The notes: a model not told the origin generated them from the letters alone. A DNA stretch of 64,000 nucleotides from an uncultured Planctomycetota bacterium (GCA_903892515.1 CAITIS010000011.1:1-64000); one strand, 5' to 3'. Shown: positions 18,438-27,831, numbered from the stretch's first letter. Numbers and translations are program-made.

Positions 18438-19919
18438 ATGGAGACTGGTATGCGACGCATCGTGATATTCGTGGTCCTGGCCGCTGTTGTTTGCGTGATT
18501 GCCGGCGGCATCTATTGGTACATGGGCCGGAGCAGCGGGCCACAGAGCACCTTCCGCACGGCCCCGATCAGGCTGGGCGACCTGACGGCCACCATCAGCG
18601 CCACCGGCACCGTCGAGCCCGAAGAGGTCGTCGACGTCGGCGCCCAAATCGCCGGCCAGATCAATTTCTTCGGCAAGGATCGGAACGGCAAGAGCATCGA
18701 CTATGGCAGCGAGGTCGACGAGGGCATGCTGCTGGCCCAGATCGACGACTCGCTGTACGCGGCCGACGTGGCGCTGGCCAAGGCGCAGCTCGAACAGGCC
18801 AAGGCCAGCCAAGCCCGAGCCGAAGCGGATATCGGCCAGTTGCAGGCCAAGCTCGACCAAGCCGCCAACGACTGGACTCGCGCCCAGAAGCTCGGACCTT
18901 CCGAAGCCCTGGCCCCCACCTCCTACGATGCGTACAAGGCCACTTTCGAAATCAGCAAGGCCAACCTCGCCGTGGGCCAGACCGCCGTCACGCAGGCCAA
19001 AGCGGCCGTGGATCAGTCGCAAGCTTCGCTGGACCGCGTGCAGCGGAGCCTGAGCTACTGCACCATCAAGAGCCCCGTCAAAGGCGTGATCATCGACCGC
19101 CGCGTGAACATCGGCCAGACGGTGGTGTCCAGCCTCAACGCTCCCAGCCTGTTCCTCATCGCCAAGGATCTGCGGCGTATCCAGGTTTGGGTGCCGGTCA
19201 ATGAGGCCGACATCGGCAACATTCGTTGCGGCATGCCGGTGACATTCACGGTCGATGCCTTTCCGACCAGGATCTTCCGCGGCCAGGTCGGCAAGGTCCG
19301 CCTCAACGCTATCACGACGCAGAACGTCGTGACGTACATCGTGGAAGTCATCACCGACAACTTCGACGGCAAGCTCCTGCCCTACTTGACGGCCAATGTG
19401 CTGTTCGAGACGGGAAGACGCGAAAACGTGCTGCTGGTGCCCAATGCGGCCTTGCGGTGGAACCCGCGGACCGATCAGATCGCGCCGGAATTCCGCCAGA
19501 TCGCGGCCGAGGCGGCATCGAGGCCGGCGCGGAAACTCGCCGAGACCCAGCCCACCACCAAGCCCTCTCCGAGCCCGACTACGGAATGTGCCTCGCAGGT
19601 GGCGCCCGAAGAAGCCCCGATGCGCCACGGGACGCTGTGGGTCAAGCAAGGCGATTTCGTCAAGCCCATTAAGGTTCGCACCGGCCTGACGGACGGTTCG
19701 CAGACCGAAGTGCAAAGCGCCGAGCTGAGCGAAGGCATGCAGGTCATCACCGGCGAACAGATCGCCGTCAGCAGCAGTTCCTCCGCCAGCAGCGGCGGGG
19801 CCAGCCCGTTCACGCCCCAACTGGGGCGAGCTCGCCAGCCCGCCAACGCAGGCGCTCCTGGCGCGGGTGGCGGAGCCGGTGGACCCGGTGGCGGCGCGGG
19901 CGGACCTGGTGGCAGATAG
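18438..19919 (+). CDS. MacA-like periplasmic adaptor (membrane fusion protein)
   Basis: A 493-residue HlyD/MacA-type adaptor linking an inner-membrane ABC exporter to an outer-membrane channel. It has an N-terminal membrane anchor (IVIFVVLAAVVCVIAGGIYWY), a lipoyl half with GTVEPEEVVDVGAQIAGQI, a long alpha-helical hairpin (about 105-200, LAKAQLEQAKASQARAEADI) and the second lipoyl half SYCTIKSPVKGVIIDR. A beta-barrel domain follows. The C-terminus is unusual: a Thr/Pro-rich insert (ETQPTTKPSPSPTTE) and a Gly-rich end (GAGGGAGGPGGGAGG). An alternative ATG at 18450 has GGAG 6 bases upstream and may be the true start. It is followed by the ATPase and permease genes. Confidence 0.92.
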   Translation: METGMRRIVIFVVLAAVVCVIAGGIYWYMGRSSGPQSTFRTAPIRLGDLTATISATGTVEPEEVVDVGAQIAGQINFFGKDRNGKSIDYGSEVDEGMLLAQIDDSLYAADVALAKAQLEQAKASQARAEADIGQLQAKLDQAANDWTRAQKLGPSEALAPTSYDAYKATFEISKANLAVGQTAVTQAKAAVDQSQASLDRVQRSLSYCTIKSPVKGVIIDRRVNIGQTVVSSLNAPSLFLIAKDLRRIQVWVPVNEADIGNIRCGMPVTFTVDAFPTRIFRGQVGKVRLNAITTQNVVTYIVEVITDNFDGKLLPYLTANVLFETGRRENVLLVPNAALRWNPRTDQIAPEFRQIAAEAASRPARKLAETQPTTKPSPSPTTECASQVAPEEAPMRHGTLWVKQGDFVKPIKVRTGLTDGSQTEVQSAELSEGMQVITGEQIAVSSSSSASSGGASPFTPQLGRARQPANAGAPGAGGGAGGPGGGAGGPGGR

Positions 19920-19939
19920 GAAGTAGTGAGGTTGCAGCA

Positions 19940-20668
19940 ATGGAATTGATCAAGCTCATCGACCTGTACAAGACCTACCACCTCGGCGAGGTGGACGTGC
20001 CGGTGCTCAAGGGCATCAGCCTGTCCATTGCCCAGGGCGAGTTGGTCGCGCTGATGGGCGCCAGCGGCTCGGGCAAGAGCACGCTCATGAACATCCTGGG
20101 CTGCCTGGACCATCCCAGTTCGGGCGAGTACTGGCTCGATGGCCACGAGATCTCCGGCATTTCCGCCAACGAGCGGGCGAGGTTCCGCAGCCGGCTCATC
20201 GGCTTTGTGTTCCAGAGTTTCAACCTGCTGTCGAGGACCAGCGCCCTCGAGAACGTGGTCATGCCGATGTCGTACTCCCATCGCGACATGTCCGAACGCG
20301 AGATGCGCCGCCGGGCCATCATGATGCTGGAGCGTGTGGGCCTGGGCGAGCGGATGGATCACCAACCCTCGCAGCTCTCCGGCGGCCAGCAGCAGCGGGT
20401 GGCCATTGCCCGCTCGCTCATCAACGAGCCGCCCATGCTGCTGGCCGACGAGCCCACCGGCAACCTCGATAGCCGCACCAGCGAGGAAATCCTGGAGATG
20501 TTCCAGAAGATGAACCAGGAAGAAGGGCTGACGATCATCCTGGTCACGCACGACCCCAACGTGGCGGCGCACGCCAAGCGGGTCATCCACATTAAGGACG
20601 GGCTGATCGCCAACGGCGAGCCGGCCTTCGCGCACAGTACCGAAGGGGCCGGGGGAGGCGCGAGATGA
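19940..20668 (+). CDS. MacB-type ABC transporter ATPase
   Basis: A 242-residue ABC ATPase of the LolD/MacB group. Visible motifs are Walker A GASGSGKSTLMN, the Q-loop region FVFQSFNLL, the signature LSGGQQQRVAIARS and Walker B LLADEPTGNLD, with the family-typical LDSRTSEEI extension. It ends 4 bp into the permease gene, so the two are coupled. Unlike Escherichia coli MacB, ATPase and permease are separate polypeptides here. It drives export through the adjacent adaptor and outer-membrane channel. Confidence 0.94.
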   Translation: MELIKLIDLYKTYHLGEVDVPVLKGISLSIAQGELVALMGASGSGKSTLMNILGCLDHPSSGEYWLDGHEISGISANERARFRSRLIGFVFQSFNLLSRTSALENVVMPMSYSHRDMSEREMRRRAIMMLERVGLGERMDHQPSQLSGGQQQRVAIARSLINEPPMLLADEPTGNLDSRTSEEILEMFQKMNQEEGLTIILVTHDPNVAAHAKRVIHIKDGLIANGEPAFAHSTEGAGGGAR

Positions 20669-22035
20669 AATCCATACGCACGTTCAAGACGGCGATCCGG
20701 GCGCTGCGGCGGAACAAGATGCGGGCGATTCTGACCATGCTGGGCATCATCATCGGCGTCTCGGCCGTAATTGCCATGATGGAGATCGGCGGCGGCTCGT
20801 CGGCCGCCATTCAGAAGACCATCGCCAGCATGGGCGCCAATACGCTGCTGGTCATGCCCGGCCAAGCGGCCAGCGGCGGCGTGAGCTTCGGCGCCGGCAC
20901 GTCGCTGACCATGACGCCGCAGGACTCCGACGCCATCGCCAAGGACTGTCCTGCTGTCACCGGCTCGGCCCCCATCGTGCGGGCCCGCACCCAGATCGTC
21001 TATGGCAACCGCAACTGGGTGCCCATGAACATCTATGGCACCACGCCTGACTTCCTGGTCGTGCGCGAATGGACCAACCTGACCGATGGCGACCCGTTTA
21101 CCGAGCGTGAGGTCCGCAATGCCAGCAAGGTCTGCCTGCTGGGCCAGACGCTCGTCAAGCAGCTCTTCGACGGTCAATCGCCCATCGGCAAGGAAATCCG
21201 CCTGCAGAACGTGGGCTTCAAGGTCATCGGCGTGCTCGCTCCCAAGGGCGCGAACATGATGGGCATGGACCAGGACGACATCGTGCTGGCCCCGTGGACG
21301 ACAATCAAGTACCGCGTCACGGGCTCCTCGGCCGGCAGCGTCAACCAGAGCGCGCAAGCCTCCGGCACCAGCACGGCCGTCAATTCCCTCAGCCAGTTCT
21401 ACCCCAATACGCAACTGAACCTGTACCCTACTCCCTCGGCCGCTCAGCAGGCCGACACGCCTCTGCCGGTGCGATTCAGCAACGTCGATCAGATTCTCGT
21501 GGCAGCCCAGCCGGGCCAGAACGCCGAGGCGATCCAGCAGATATCCGAACTGCTGCGTGAGCGGCACCACCTGCGGGCCGGCGAATCAGACGACTTCACG
21601 ATTCGCGACATGACCGAGATCACCAAGGCCCTGTCCTCCACCACCGCGCTGATGACTTCGCTGCTGCTGATCGTGGCCATGATTTCGCTGGTCGTCGGCG
21701 GCGTGGGCATCATGAACATCATGCTCGTGTCGGTGACGGAACGGACGCGGGAAATCGGGCTGCGGATGGCCGTGGGCGCCCAGCCGAACGATATCCTGCG
21801 GCAGTTCCTCGTGGAGGCGGTGGTGCTGTGCCTGATCGGAGGCATCATCGGCATCGTGGTGGGCCGTGGCGGATCCGTCCTGGTGCGGGTACTCTTGCAC
21901 TGGCCGACGCAGATTTCGATCGGCGCCATAATCGCGGCAGTGGTCGTCTCGGCCAGCGTGGGCATTATTTTTGGCTTCTATCCGGCCTGGAAAGGCTCCA
22001 AACTAGACCCGATTGAGGCCCTGCGGTACGAATGA
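20665..22035 (+). CDS. MacB-type ABC transporter permease
   Basis: A 456-residue permease with the MacB/FtsX topology. One N-terminal membrane helix (MRAILTMLGIIIGVSAVIAM) is followed by a large periplasmic domain of about 240 residues. Three C-terminal helices include MTSLLLIVAMISLVVGGVGI and AVVLCLIGGIIGIVVGRGG. The FtsX-family signature RTREIGLRMAVGA is present. The periplasmic part includes an insertion rich in Ser/Gln/Thr (NQSAQASGTSTAVNSL), consistent with this genome's linker style. Substrates of MacAB-like pumps range from macrolides to peptides and siderophores; none can be chosen here. Confidence 0.92.
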   Translation: MKSIRTFKTAIRALRRNKMRAILTMLGIIIGVSAVIAMMEIGGGSSAAIQKTIASMGANTLLVMPGQAASGGVSFGAGTSLTMTPQDSDAIAKDCPAVTGSAPIVRARTQIVYGNRNWVPMNIYGTTPDFLVVREWTNLTDGDPFTEREVRNASKVCLLGQTLVKQLFDGQSPIGKEIRLQNVGFKVIGVLAPKGANMMGMDQDDIVLAPWTTIKYRVTGSSAGSVNQSAQASGTSTAVNSLSQFYPNTQLNLYPTPSAAQQADTPLPVRFSNVDQILVAAQPGQNAEAIQQISELLRERHHLRAGESDDFTIRDMTEITKALSSTTALMTSLLLIVAMISLVVGGVGIMNIMLVSVTERTREIGLRMAVGAQPNDILRQFLVEAVVLCLIGGIIGIVVGRGGSVLVRVLLHWPTQISIGAIIAAVVVSASVGIIFGFYPAWKGSKLDPIEALRYE

Positions 22036-22054
22036 GTCGGGGCGCGTCGCGCAC

Positions 22055-22104
22055 GTAACACAGCCTGTCTCGGCTGTGCGGGCACAGGTCAAAAGACCTG
22101 TGCC
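22055..22104. repeat. Two hairpins between permease and outer-membrane gene
   Basis: The first has foot GTAA and stem CACAGCC / GGCTGTG (22059-22065 / 22072-22078), a variant of the REP-like family. The second is a perfect 10-bp stem GGCACAGGTC (22081-22090), loop AAAA, and its complement (22095-22104). They lie within the operon and could lower expression of the downstream channel gene. Confidence 0.7.
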
Positions 22105-22121
22105 ACGTTTTGGAGAATCGC

Positions 22122-23606
22122 GTGAAAGAGGAACTGCGTCTTTGGGCTGGGCGGCTGATCGTGGTTGCATGCGCATCGCTGGCGGCGTTGCCGGGCTGCA
22201 TGGTCGGGCCGAACTTCAAACGGCCCGTCACGAGCATGCCTTCAGGGTGGGCTGGAATCTCTCCCGAGAGCGCCACACAGCCATCGGCCGCCACGACCAC
22301 GCCGGCTGAATTAACCGTCTGGTGGCAGGTGTTCAATGATCCGTTGCTCTCGAAGCTGGTGGATCAGTCGCTCCAGGCCAACCTGACCCTCCAGAACGCG
22401 AAGGCGGCATTGCGGCAGGCCCAGGCCCAACGCGGCGTCGAGGTCGGCGGCCTGTTACCCACGGTCAATGTCCCGCTCTCTTACCAGCGCGCCGCTAACG
22501 GCGGCAAGGGCCTGGGGGCCGGCCCACACAATGTCTATTCAACCGGCGTAAATGCCGCTTTGAACGTCGACGTCTTCGGCGGCATCCGGCGCAGCATCGA
22601 GGTGGACGATGCCAACATCCTGGCCGCGATGGACAACATCCGCGACGTGCAGGTGCTCATCTCCGCTGAGGTCGCGGCCGACTATGTTTCTGTCCGAAGC
22701 TTCCAGCAGCAGATTATCGTCGCGCAGCGGAACCTGGTTGCGCAGCGGCACACCGCCGACATCACGCGGCAAAAGCTAGCAGCCGGTTTCGTCAGTTCGC
22801 TTGACGTGGCCAATGCCGATGCCCAGGTGGCAACCACGGAATCGACGATCCCGTCGCTGCAGATTGGCGAACGGCAGAATATCTATGCGATCAGCGTGCT
22901 GCTAGGCCGGCCTCCGGCGGACTTGGTGACGGAGCTTTCAATCGACGAGCCGCTGCCGACGGTGCCCGCGCGGATCCCGGTTGGCTTGCCGTCGGAACTG
23001 CTGCGCCGCCGGCCCGATATTCGCCAGGCTGAAGACAAGCTGCACGCCGCGACCGCCCAGATCGGCGTGGCGACGGCCAACCTCTTCCCGCAGTTCTCGC
23101 TGACGGGCAACCTCAACTGGAACGCCTTCGACGCCTCGAAGTGGTTTAACCCGATCAATCGGAGTTGGGGCTTTGGGCCCAGCATGTCCTGGGCGATCTT
23201 CCAGGGCGGCAGCGTGCTGGCGAGCATCGAGGTCGATAAGGCCCTGCGCGACGAGTCGTTCCTGACTTATCAACAGACCGTGCTGACGGCGCTGCAGGAT
23301 GTGGAGAATGCCCTGATCGCCTTTACCAAGGAGCAGGAGCACCTTAAGTCCCTCTCCGACGCGGTAGTGGCCAACCAAAAGGCCACGGATGTCTCCATGC
23401 AGCTCTACGCGCAAGGCCAGACGGACTTCCTGAACGTGCTGAACGCGCAGCGATCCCTGTTCGTTTCAGAGGCCGCCCTGGTGCAGAGCCAGCAGGCCGT
23501 GGCGACGGATTTGATCTCGCTGTACCAGGCCTTGGGCGGCGGCTGGGACCAGCCCGGCAGCACCAGCAAGCCGGCAGGGAAACAAGCGGCAGAGAGTACA
23601 AACTGA
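22122..23606 (+). CDS. TolC-like outer membrane efflux lipoprotein (NodT/OprM type)
   Basis: A 494-residue outer-membrane factor. The GTG at 22122 has GGAG 6 bases upstream and is preferred to an in-frame TTG 12 bases earlier. The signal ends in a lipobox AALPGCMVGPNF, a typical NodT-family opening. Two repeated halves of the outer-membrane-efflux-protein family are visible, with long coiled helices (AKAALRQAQAQRGVEVGGL, ALRDESFLTYQQTVLTALQD) and the signature LLRRRPDIRQAEDKL. It completes the tripartite exporter with the adaptor, ATPase and permease upstream. Confidence 0.93.
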   Translation: MKEELRLWAGRLIVVACASLAALPGCMVGPNFKRPVTSMPSGWAGISPESATQPSAATTTPAELTVWWQVFNDPLLSKLVDQSLQANLTLQNAKAALRQAQAQRGVEVGGLLPTVNVPLSYQRAANGGKGLGAGPHNVYSTGVNAALNVDVFGGIRRSIEVDDANILAAMDNIRDVQVLISAEVAADYVSVRSFQQQIIVAQRNLVAQRHTADITRQKLAAGFVSSLDVANADAQVATTESTIPSLQIGERQNIYAISVLLGRPPADLVTELSIDEPLPTVPARIPVGLPSELLRRRPDIRQAEDKLHAATAQIGVATANLFPQFSLTGNLNWNAFDASKWFNPINRSWGFGPSMSWAIFQGGSVLASIEVDKALRDESFLTYQQTVLTALQDVENALIAFTKEQEHLKSLSDAVVANQKATDVSMQLYAQGQTDFLNVLNAQRSLFVSEAALVQSQQAVATDLISLYQALGGGWDQPGSTSKPAGKQAAESTN

Positions 23607-23636
23607 GATTGGATACGTATCGCGTGTCCGCAGGCT

Positions 23637-25115
23637 CTATCGAGGCGAGCTGATACCCGCCGCCAGCGTCAAACCGGCCCGAAACGCGGCGTAGTTGCGC
23701 TCGTGCTGCTTGATTTTGCGCGGGCGGAGCGTCTTGCACTTGGGCTTAGCCAGTGCCGCCAGAACCCGAGCGTAGCTGGGATACAAGCCGCTGCCAACCG
23801 CGGCCAGCATGCCTGAGCCCAGCAAGGCCGCCTCTTCGATGGGCGAAAGCGCCAGCGCCCTGCCGGTGATGTCGGCCTTGATCTGTGCCCAGGCCTTGTT
23901 CCGCGCCCCGCTGCCCACCAGCGTGAGCTTCCTGAGCCGAACCTTCCCATCGGCTTCCATGGCCGTGATGATCTGTCGCAGGGCGTAGCCGACGCCTTCA
24001 GCCACTGCCCGCGTCATGTCATCGGCGGTCACCGAGGGCGTCAAACCCAGGAACGCCCCGCGCAGGTGCGAGTTCCAGATCGGCGGCCTCTCGCCCATCA
24101 GGTACGGCAGGAAGATCACGCCGTTGGCCCCATCGGGCGAGCGCGTGATGCGAGCGATCATCTCTTCGTAGCTGCCGGTTCCCAGCAGCGACTTGAACCA
24201 CTCCACCGCGCTGCCGGCCGTCGAGACGGTGCCGTGCGACAACCAGCGCTGCGGCACCACGTGGCAACGATTCAGAAAGGCTGGGTTGAAATGCGGATCG
24301 TCCGTGCAGGCCGTTATGACTTCAGAGCCGCCCGAGGAGGCGAAGCCCTGGCCGTTTTCGGTCACGCCGACGGCCAGCGCGGCGCAGGCGGTGTCGGCCG
24401 CTCCCATCACCACCGGCACGCCGGCCCTGATGCCCGTGATCCGGCTGACCCGCTCCATCACGCCGCCAACGACATCCGACGGCGCCAGGATCGGCGGCAG
24501 CTTGGCGAGATCCACGCCCAGCGCCGCGCACAGCTTGGCCGACCATTGCCGCTTGCGGATATCGAACAGGCCCGTGAACGAGGCGTTGGTCCAGTCCATG
24601 CCGAACTGCCCGGTGAGCTTGTGGCAGAGGAAGGTGTTGGCGTGGCCAAACATGGCCGAGCGGCGATAAATGGCCGGTTTGTGCCGCTTGAGCCACAACA
24701 TGCCCGGCAGCGAGATGGTTCCCGATGCCATGCGATTACCGGTGATCTTCGCCATGGCCGCGGGAGTTACGATCTGGCCAATCTCCTTCGCCTGGGCCAC
24801 GCTGCGCTGGTCGAGATAAATGATGGCGTCATTGAGCGGCTCGCCGCTTGAGTCCATCGCGACCATGGCCGGGCAGAGCGTGCTGATGCCAATGGCGTCA
24901 ATCTGGGCAGGGCGGATCTTCGCCTGCCGGATCGCCAGAGGCAGCTCGCGCAGGATCAGCTTCCACCATAACTCCGGCGAGGCCTCGGCCCAGAGCGGCT
25001 TGGGGAAGGACAGGCCATACGCCGCGCGTCGCAGCGATCTCAGCCGCAAGTCCCGGCCAAACACCCCGATCTTCAGGGCCGTCGTGCCAACGTCCAGTGC
25101 GAGAATGTAGCTCAT
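23637..25115 (-). CDS. FGGY family carbohydrate kinase
   Basis: A 492-residue sugar kinase of the FGGY family, nearest in layout to xylulokinases. The N-terminal phosphate-1 motif is LDVGTTALKIGVF. The family signatures include MGAADTACAALAVGV and the C-terminal LVGSGARNKAWAQIKADI, which matches the second FGGY pattern. ATG at 25115 gives the standard N-terminus; upstream codons in the same frame are non-family. It is the last gene of a five-gene minus-strand unit with a cupin, Zn-dehydrogenase, class I aldolase and MBL hydrolase. It would phosphorylate a ketose, polyol or sugar acid made by its neighbours. The exact sugar is unknown. Confidence 0.9.
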   Translation of the reverse strand: MSYILALDVGTTALKIGVFGRDLRLRSLRRAAYGLSFPKPLWAEASPELWWKLILRELPLAIRQAKIRPAQIDAIGISTLCPAMVAMDSSGEPLNDAIIYLDQRSVAQAKEIGQIVTPAAMAKITGNRMASGTISLPGMLWLKRHKPAIYRRSAMFGHANTFLCHKLTGQFGMDWTNASFTGLFDIRKRQWSAKLCAALGVDLAKLPPILAPSDVVGGVMERVSRITGIRAGVPVVMGAADTACAALAVGVTENGQGFASSGGSEVITACTDDPHFNPAFLNRCHVVPQRWLSHGTVSTAGSAVEWFKSLLGTGSYEEMIARITRSPDGANGVIFLPYLMGERPPIWNSHLRGAFLGLTPSVTADDMTRAVAEGVGYALRQIITAMEADGKVRLRKLTLVGSGARNKAWAQIKADITGRALALSPIEEAALLGSGMLAAVGSGLYPSYARVLAALAKPKCKTLRPRKIKQHERNYAAFRAGLTLAAGISSPR

Positions 25116-25119
25116 CAGT

Positions 25120-25192
25120 CTTGTCGCCTTACCGGCAGGGTGCCGTGGTCGCGGCGTCCAGCGACCACGTGGTGCTTGTCGCCTTACCGGCA
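25120..25192. repeat. 18-bp direct repeat flanking a 9-bp hairpin
   Basis: CTTGTCGCCTTACCGGCA occurs perfectly at 25120-25137 and 25175-25192. Between the copies is a hairpin CGTGGTCGC (25144-25152) / GCGACCACG (25161-25169). It sits between the lactonase-like gene and the kinase gene and looks like a small insertion with target duplication or a processing site. Confidence 0.7.
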
Positions 25193-25216
25193 TTGGACGC
25201 TCATCGGGCCCAACGA

Positions 25217-25945
25217 TCACTTCGTCTTGACGTACCGCATCACCAGCGGGTCGTGGCCCGGCAAGAGCACCTTGCCCAGTTTGCGAATCTTCCGCATCGA
25301 CAGCAGCGATTCTTCGACGCTGGTCGATAGGCCGATCGGGATATCCTGCTGGAGATTCTTGTACGTGAAGGCCACGTCGCCGCACAGCACCGTCGGGCCT
25401 TGGCGCGTGCTCACCAGCACCGATTGATGCCCGGGGCTGTGGCCGCCCGTCCAGAACACCTTCAGGCCGGGCAGGATGCTCTTGTCGCCATCGACCACGA
25501 TCGTCCGGTGAGCGTTCTCTTTCCGCAGCGACCGGACCACGTCGCCGTCATTGAACTGCACGAACCACGCGTGCGGCGGCTTGATGCCGCACTCCAGTTC
25601 GCGTTTCTGAATGACGATCTTCGCCCGGCTATATTCGTTCAACAGCGGCGAGAGATGGTCAAAGTGCGCGTGCGTAATGATGACGTAGTCGATGTCCGTC
25701 GGGGCCACGCCCAGCTTCTTCAAGATCGTCAGCGGCCGCTCGCTGGGCTTCTGCTGCATGTCGCCCATGAAGCGGTGCGCGTACTCCAGGTCGAAGCCGG
25801 TATCGACCAGCACGGTCTTGCCGTGGCCCCGGATCAGCCAGAAATAGTAGAAGAACCGGACCTTCTTGTCCCAGTCGTGCAGGAGGCAGTTCAGCTCGGC
25901 TGGGCACATGCACTGCCCGACCTTCAACGGAAGTATGTCGTACAT
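25217..25945 (-). CDS. Metallo-beta-lactamase-fold hydrolase, lactonase-like
   Basis: A 242-residue MBL-fold protein. The dinuclear metal motif is HAHFDH (in VIITHAHFDHLSPL). Downstream ligands are the histidine in GGHSPGHQSV, the aspartate in VLCGDVAFT and the histidine in LPGHDPLVM. This layout, with an early Asp-rich substrate loop, matches the N-acyl-homoserine lactonase (AhlD/AttM) group rather than beta-lactamases. ATG at 25945 has GGGGAG 7 bases upstream. Its start is 4 bases downstream of the aldolase stop, so it belongs to the sugar operon. There it more plausibly opens a sugar lactone than a signal molecule; this is inference. Confidence 0.88.
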   Translation of the reverse strand: MYDILPLKVGQCMCPAELNCLLHDWDKKVRFFYYFWLIRGHGKTVLVDTGFDLEYAHRFMGDMQQKPSERPLTILKKLGVAPTDIDYVIITHAHFDHLSPLLNEYSRAKIVIQKRELECGIKPPHAWFVQFNDGDVVRSLRKENAHRTIVVDGDKSILPGLKVFWTGGHSPGHQSVLVSTRQGPTVLCGDVAFTYKNLQQDIPIGLSTSVEESLLSMRKIRKLGKVLLPGHDPLVMRYVKTK

Positions 25946-25949
25946 GCCG

Positions 25950-26750
25950 CTACTCCCCAAGCGCCTGCAGCGCAGCCTCCACGCTTCCGTTCTTGTGAAT
26001 GATGATCTTCAAGGCGTTCATCAGGCCCACGACGTTCTTGTGGTCCCAGACGAACCGGCCAAAGGCAATGCCCTGGGCGCCGGCGTCCATGGCGTCCTTG
26101 GTCATCTTCAGGAACTCGGCCTCGTTCTTGGCCTTGACGCCGCCGGCGATGACCACGCGCGTCGGACAGTTCTTGACGACCTTGGCGAAGCTGTCGGGAT
26201 CGCCGGTGTAATTGGTCTTGATGATGTCCACGCCCAGTTCCGCGCCCAGCCGAACGCAGTAGGCCACGTTCTCCCACTTGGTCTGCTCGTCCTTGGGGAT
26301 GAGTTCGCCGCGCGGGTAGATGTGCGCCACCAGCGGCATGCCGGCCATCTTGGCCTCGCGGGCGAACGCGCCCAGGTTCCGCACCTGTTCGGCCTGGTGC
26401 TCCGAGCCGACGATCACGCCGAAGGACACGGCGTCGGCGCCCAGCCGGACGGCTTCGTCCACCTGCGTCACCGGGATGTCATAGCAGAAGTGATACGGGG
26501 AAAACGTGCTGCACTTCAAAATCAGCGCGACCTTGCCCGCATGCTCAGCCAGGCATTCTTCGGCAATGCCCTTGTGCATGGTTACCGCGTCCGGCCCGCC
26601 GGCGACAACCTTGGCCAAGGTCGCCCTGATATCCATGAGCCCGGTCAGCACGCCGCGCGCCGGCGCGTGGTCCAGCGTGATGCCCAGAAGTTTGCCGGAT
26701 TCCTTGTTCAACAGCCTGGCCAGACGGATTCGTTCACCGAGAAGTTCCAC
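25950..26750 (-). CDS. Class I (Schiff-base) aldolase, DeoC/LacD/Fba family
   Basis: A 266-residue TIM-barrel aldolase of the DeoC/FbaB/LsrF superfamily. The probable Schiff-base lysine is K178 in GVDIIKTNYTGD. The phosphate-binding end is VVIAGGVKAKN and GAQGIAFGRFVW. ATLDH-like opening GITLDHAPARG is typical of archaeal-type class I fructose-bisphosphate aldolases. GTG start with AAAGG 8 bases upstream. Position in the operon after the dehydrogenase suggests it splits the phosphorylated product of the adjacent kinase into two smaller units. Which ketose phosphate is cleaved cannot be read from sequence. Confidence 0.87.
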   Translation of the reverse strand: MELLGERIRLARLLNKESGKLLGITLDHAPARGVLTGLMDIRATLAKVVAGGPDAVTMHKGIAEECLAEHAGKVALILKCSTFSPYHFCYDIPVTQVDEAVRLGADAVSFGVIVGSEHQAEQVRNLGAFAREAKMAGMPLVAHIYPRGELIPKDEQTKWENVAYCVRLGAELGVDIIKTNYTGDPDSFAKVVKNCPTRVVIAGGVKAKNEAEFLKMTKDAMDAGAQGIAFGRFVWDHKNVVGLMNALKIIIHKNGSVEAALQALGE

Positions 26751-26785
26751 AGCACGTACCTTTCGTTATAGTTGACGACAAATCG

Positions 26786-27823
26786 TTATGGTTTTACGAC
26801 GACCTTGAGTCCCTGTCCCGCCCGGACCGTGTCCAGGGCGGTGCGAATTTCATCCAGCCCGTAGCGGTGGGTGATCATCTCTTTGAGGTTGATCTTGCCC
26901 TGGGCCACCAGCGCCAATGCCTTGCGGAAGTCCTTGGTCGAGGAGGCAGAACTCCCGACGACCTTGAGCTCCTTGTAGTGTATCACGTTGGGGTCGAGTT
27001 CGACCTTGTCATCGTGGCTGAAGCCCGCGAACAGGTTCAGCACGCCGCCGCGCTTGAGCAGGTTCAGCAGCGGCCCGACCAGCCTGGCCACGCCCACGGC
27101 CATGATGACTTTGTCGATGCCCTCGTTGGCCGTCTGCTGCATCACCACGCTGGCGAGGTCTTCCTTGCTCGGGTCAAAGCAGCAGTCGGCGCCCAGTCTC
27201 CGGGCCACCGCGCAGCGCTCGGCGTTCATCTCGGCCATCAGCACCTTGGCCCCCAGCAGCTTGGCCAGTTGCAGGTGGAACAGGCCGATGGGGCCGGCGC
27301 CGATAATCAGGACGCTGTCGCCCTTCTTCGTGCCGGTGTTCTCCGAGCCGTTGAGGCAGCACGAGAGCGGCTCGACCAGGGCGGCCTCTTCGCAGGACAC
27401 GCCCTCGGGAATCTTAAAGACATTGCCGGCCTTGAGCACCTGCTGGGGCACCTTGACGTACTGGGCGAACCCGCCGTCGAACTCATAGCCGATGGCGGTG
27501 CGGTTGAAGCAGACGTTCTCCAGGCCCTTGCGGCAGGCGTAGCAGGTCTTGCACGCCACCACGGGGGCGATGACGACCTTGTCGCCCTTTTGCCACTTCT
27601 TGGCGGCGCGGGAACCCACCTCGACGATCTCGCCGGCGACCTCGTGGCCAATGACGGACGGCACGCGCACGCCCTTGGTCTTCTTGCCCAGGTAGATCCT
27701 GATGTCCGTGCCGCACACGGCGCAGGTATCGACCTTGACAAGCAAGTCGCCGCTGCCGATGGTGGGCGTCTCAATTTCCTGTACTTCGATCTTTTCCGGA
27801 CCGCTAAATACTGCAGCGCGCAT
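26786..27823 (-). CDS. Zinc-dependent alcohol/polyol dehydrogenase (MDR)
   Basis: A 345-residue medium-chain dehydrogenase of the sorbitol/threonine dehydrogenase type. Catalytic zinc ligands are C37 in CAVCGTD and the H60-E61 pair in IGHEVAGEIVEVG. The structural zinc site has four cysteines at 91, 94, 97 and 105 (CKTCYACRKGLENVC). The Rossmann motif is VLIIGAGPIGLFHLQLAK. ATG at 27823 has AAGGA 7 bases upstream. It is 8 bases after the cupin gene and 35 before the aldolase gene. It likely oxidises a sugar alcohol or the anomeric carbon of a sugar as an early step of the encoded pathway. Confidence 0.92.
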   Translation of the reverse strand: MRAAVFSGPEKIEVQEIETPTIGSGDLLVKVDTCAVCGTDIRIYLGKKTKGVRVPSVIGHEVAGEIVEVGSRAAKKWQKGDKVVIAPVVACKTCYACRKGLENVCFNRTAIGYEFDGGFAQYVKVPQQVLKAGNVFKIPEGVSCEEAALVEPLSCCLNGSENTGTKKGDSVLIIGAGPIGLFHLQLAKLLGAKVLMAEMNAERCAVARRLGADCCFDPSKEDLASVVMQQTANEGIDKVIMAVGVARLVGPLLNLLKRGGVLNLFAGFSHDDKVELDPNVIHYKELKVVGSSASSTKDFRKALALVAQGKINLKEMITHRYGLDEIRTALDTVRAGQGLKVVVKP

Positions 27824-27831
27824 GATATTCC

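Noticed and set aside
20359-21570. A 403-codon minus-strand frame opposite the MacB genes
   Set aside because: Shadow frame; ATPase and permease motifs are clear on the plus strand.
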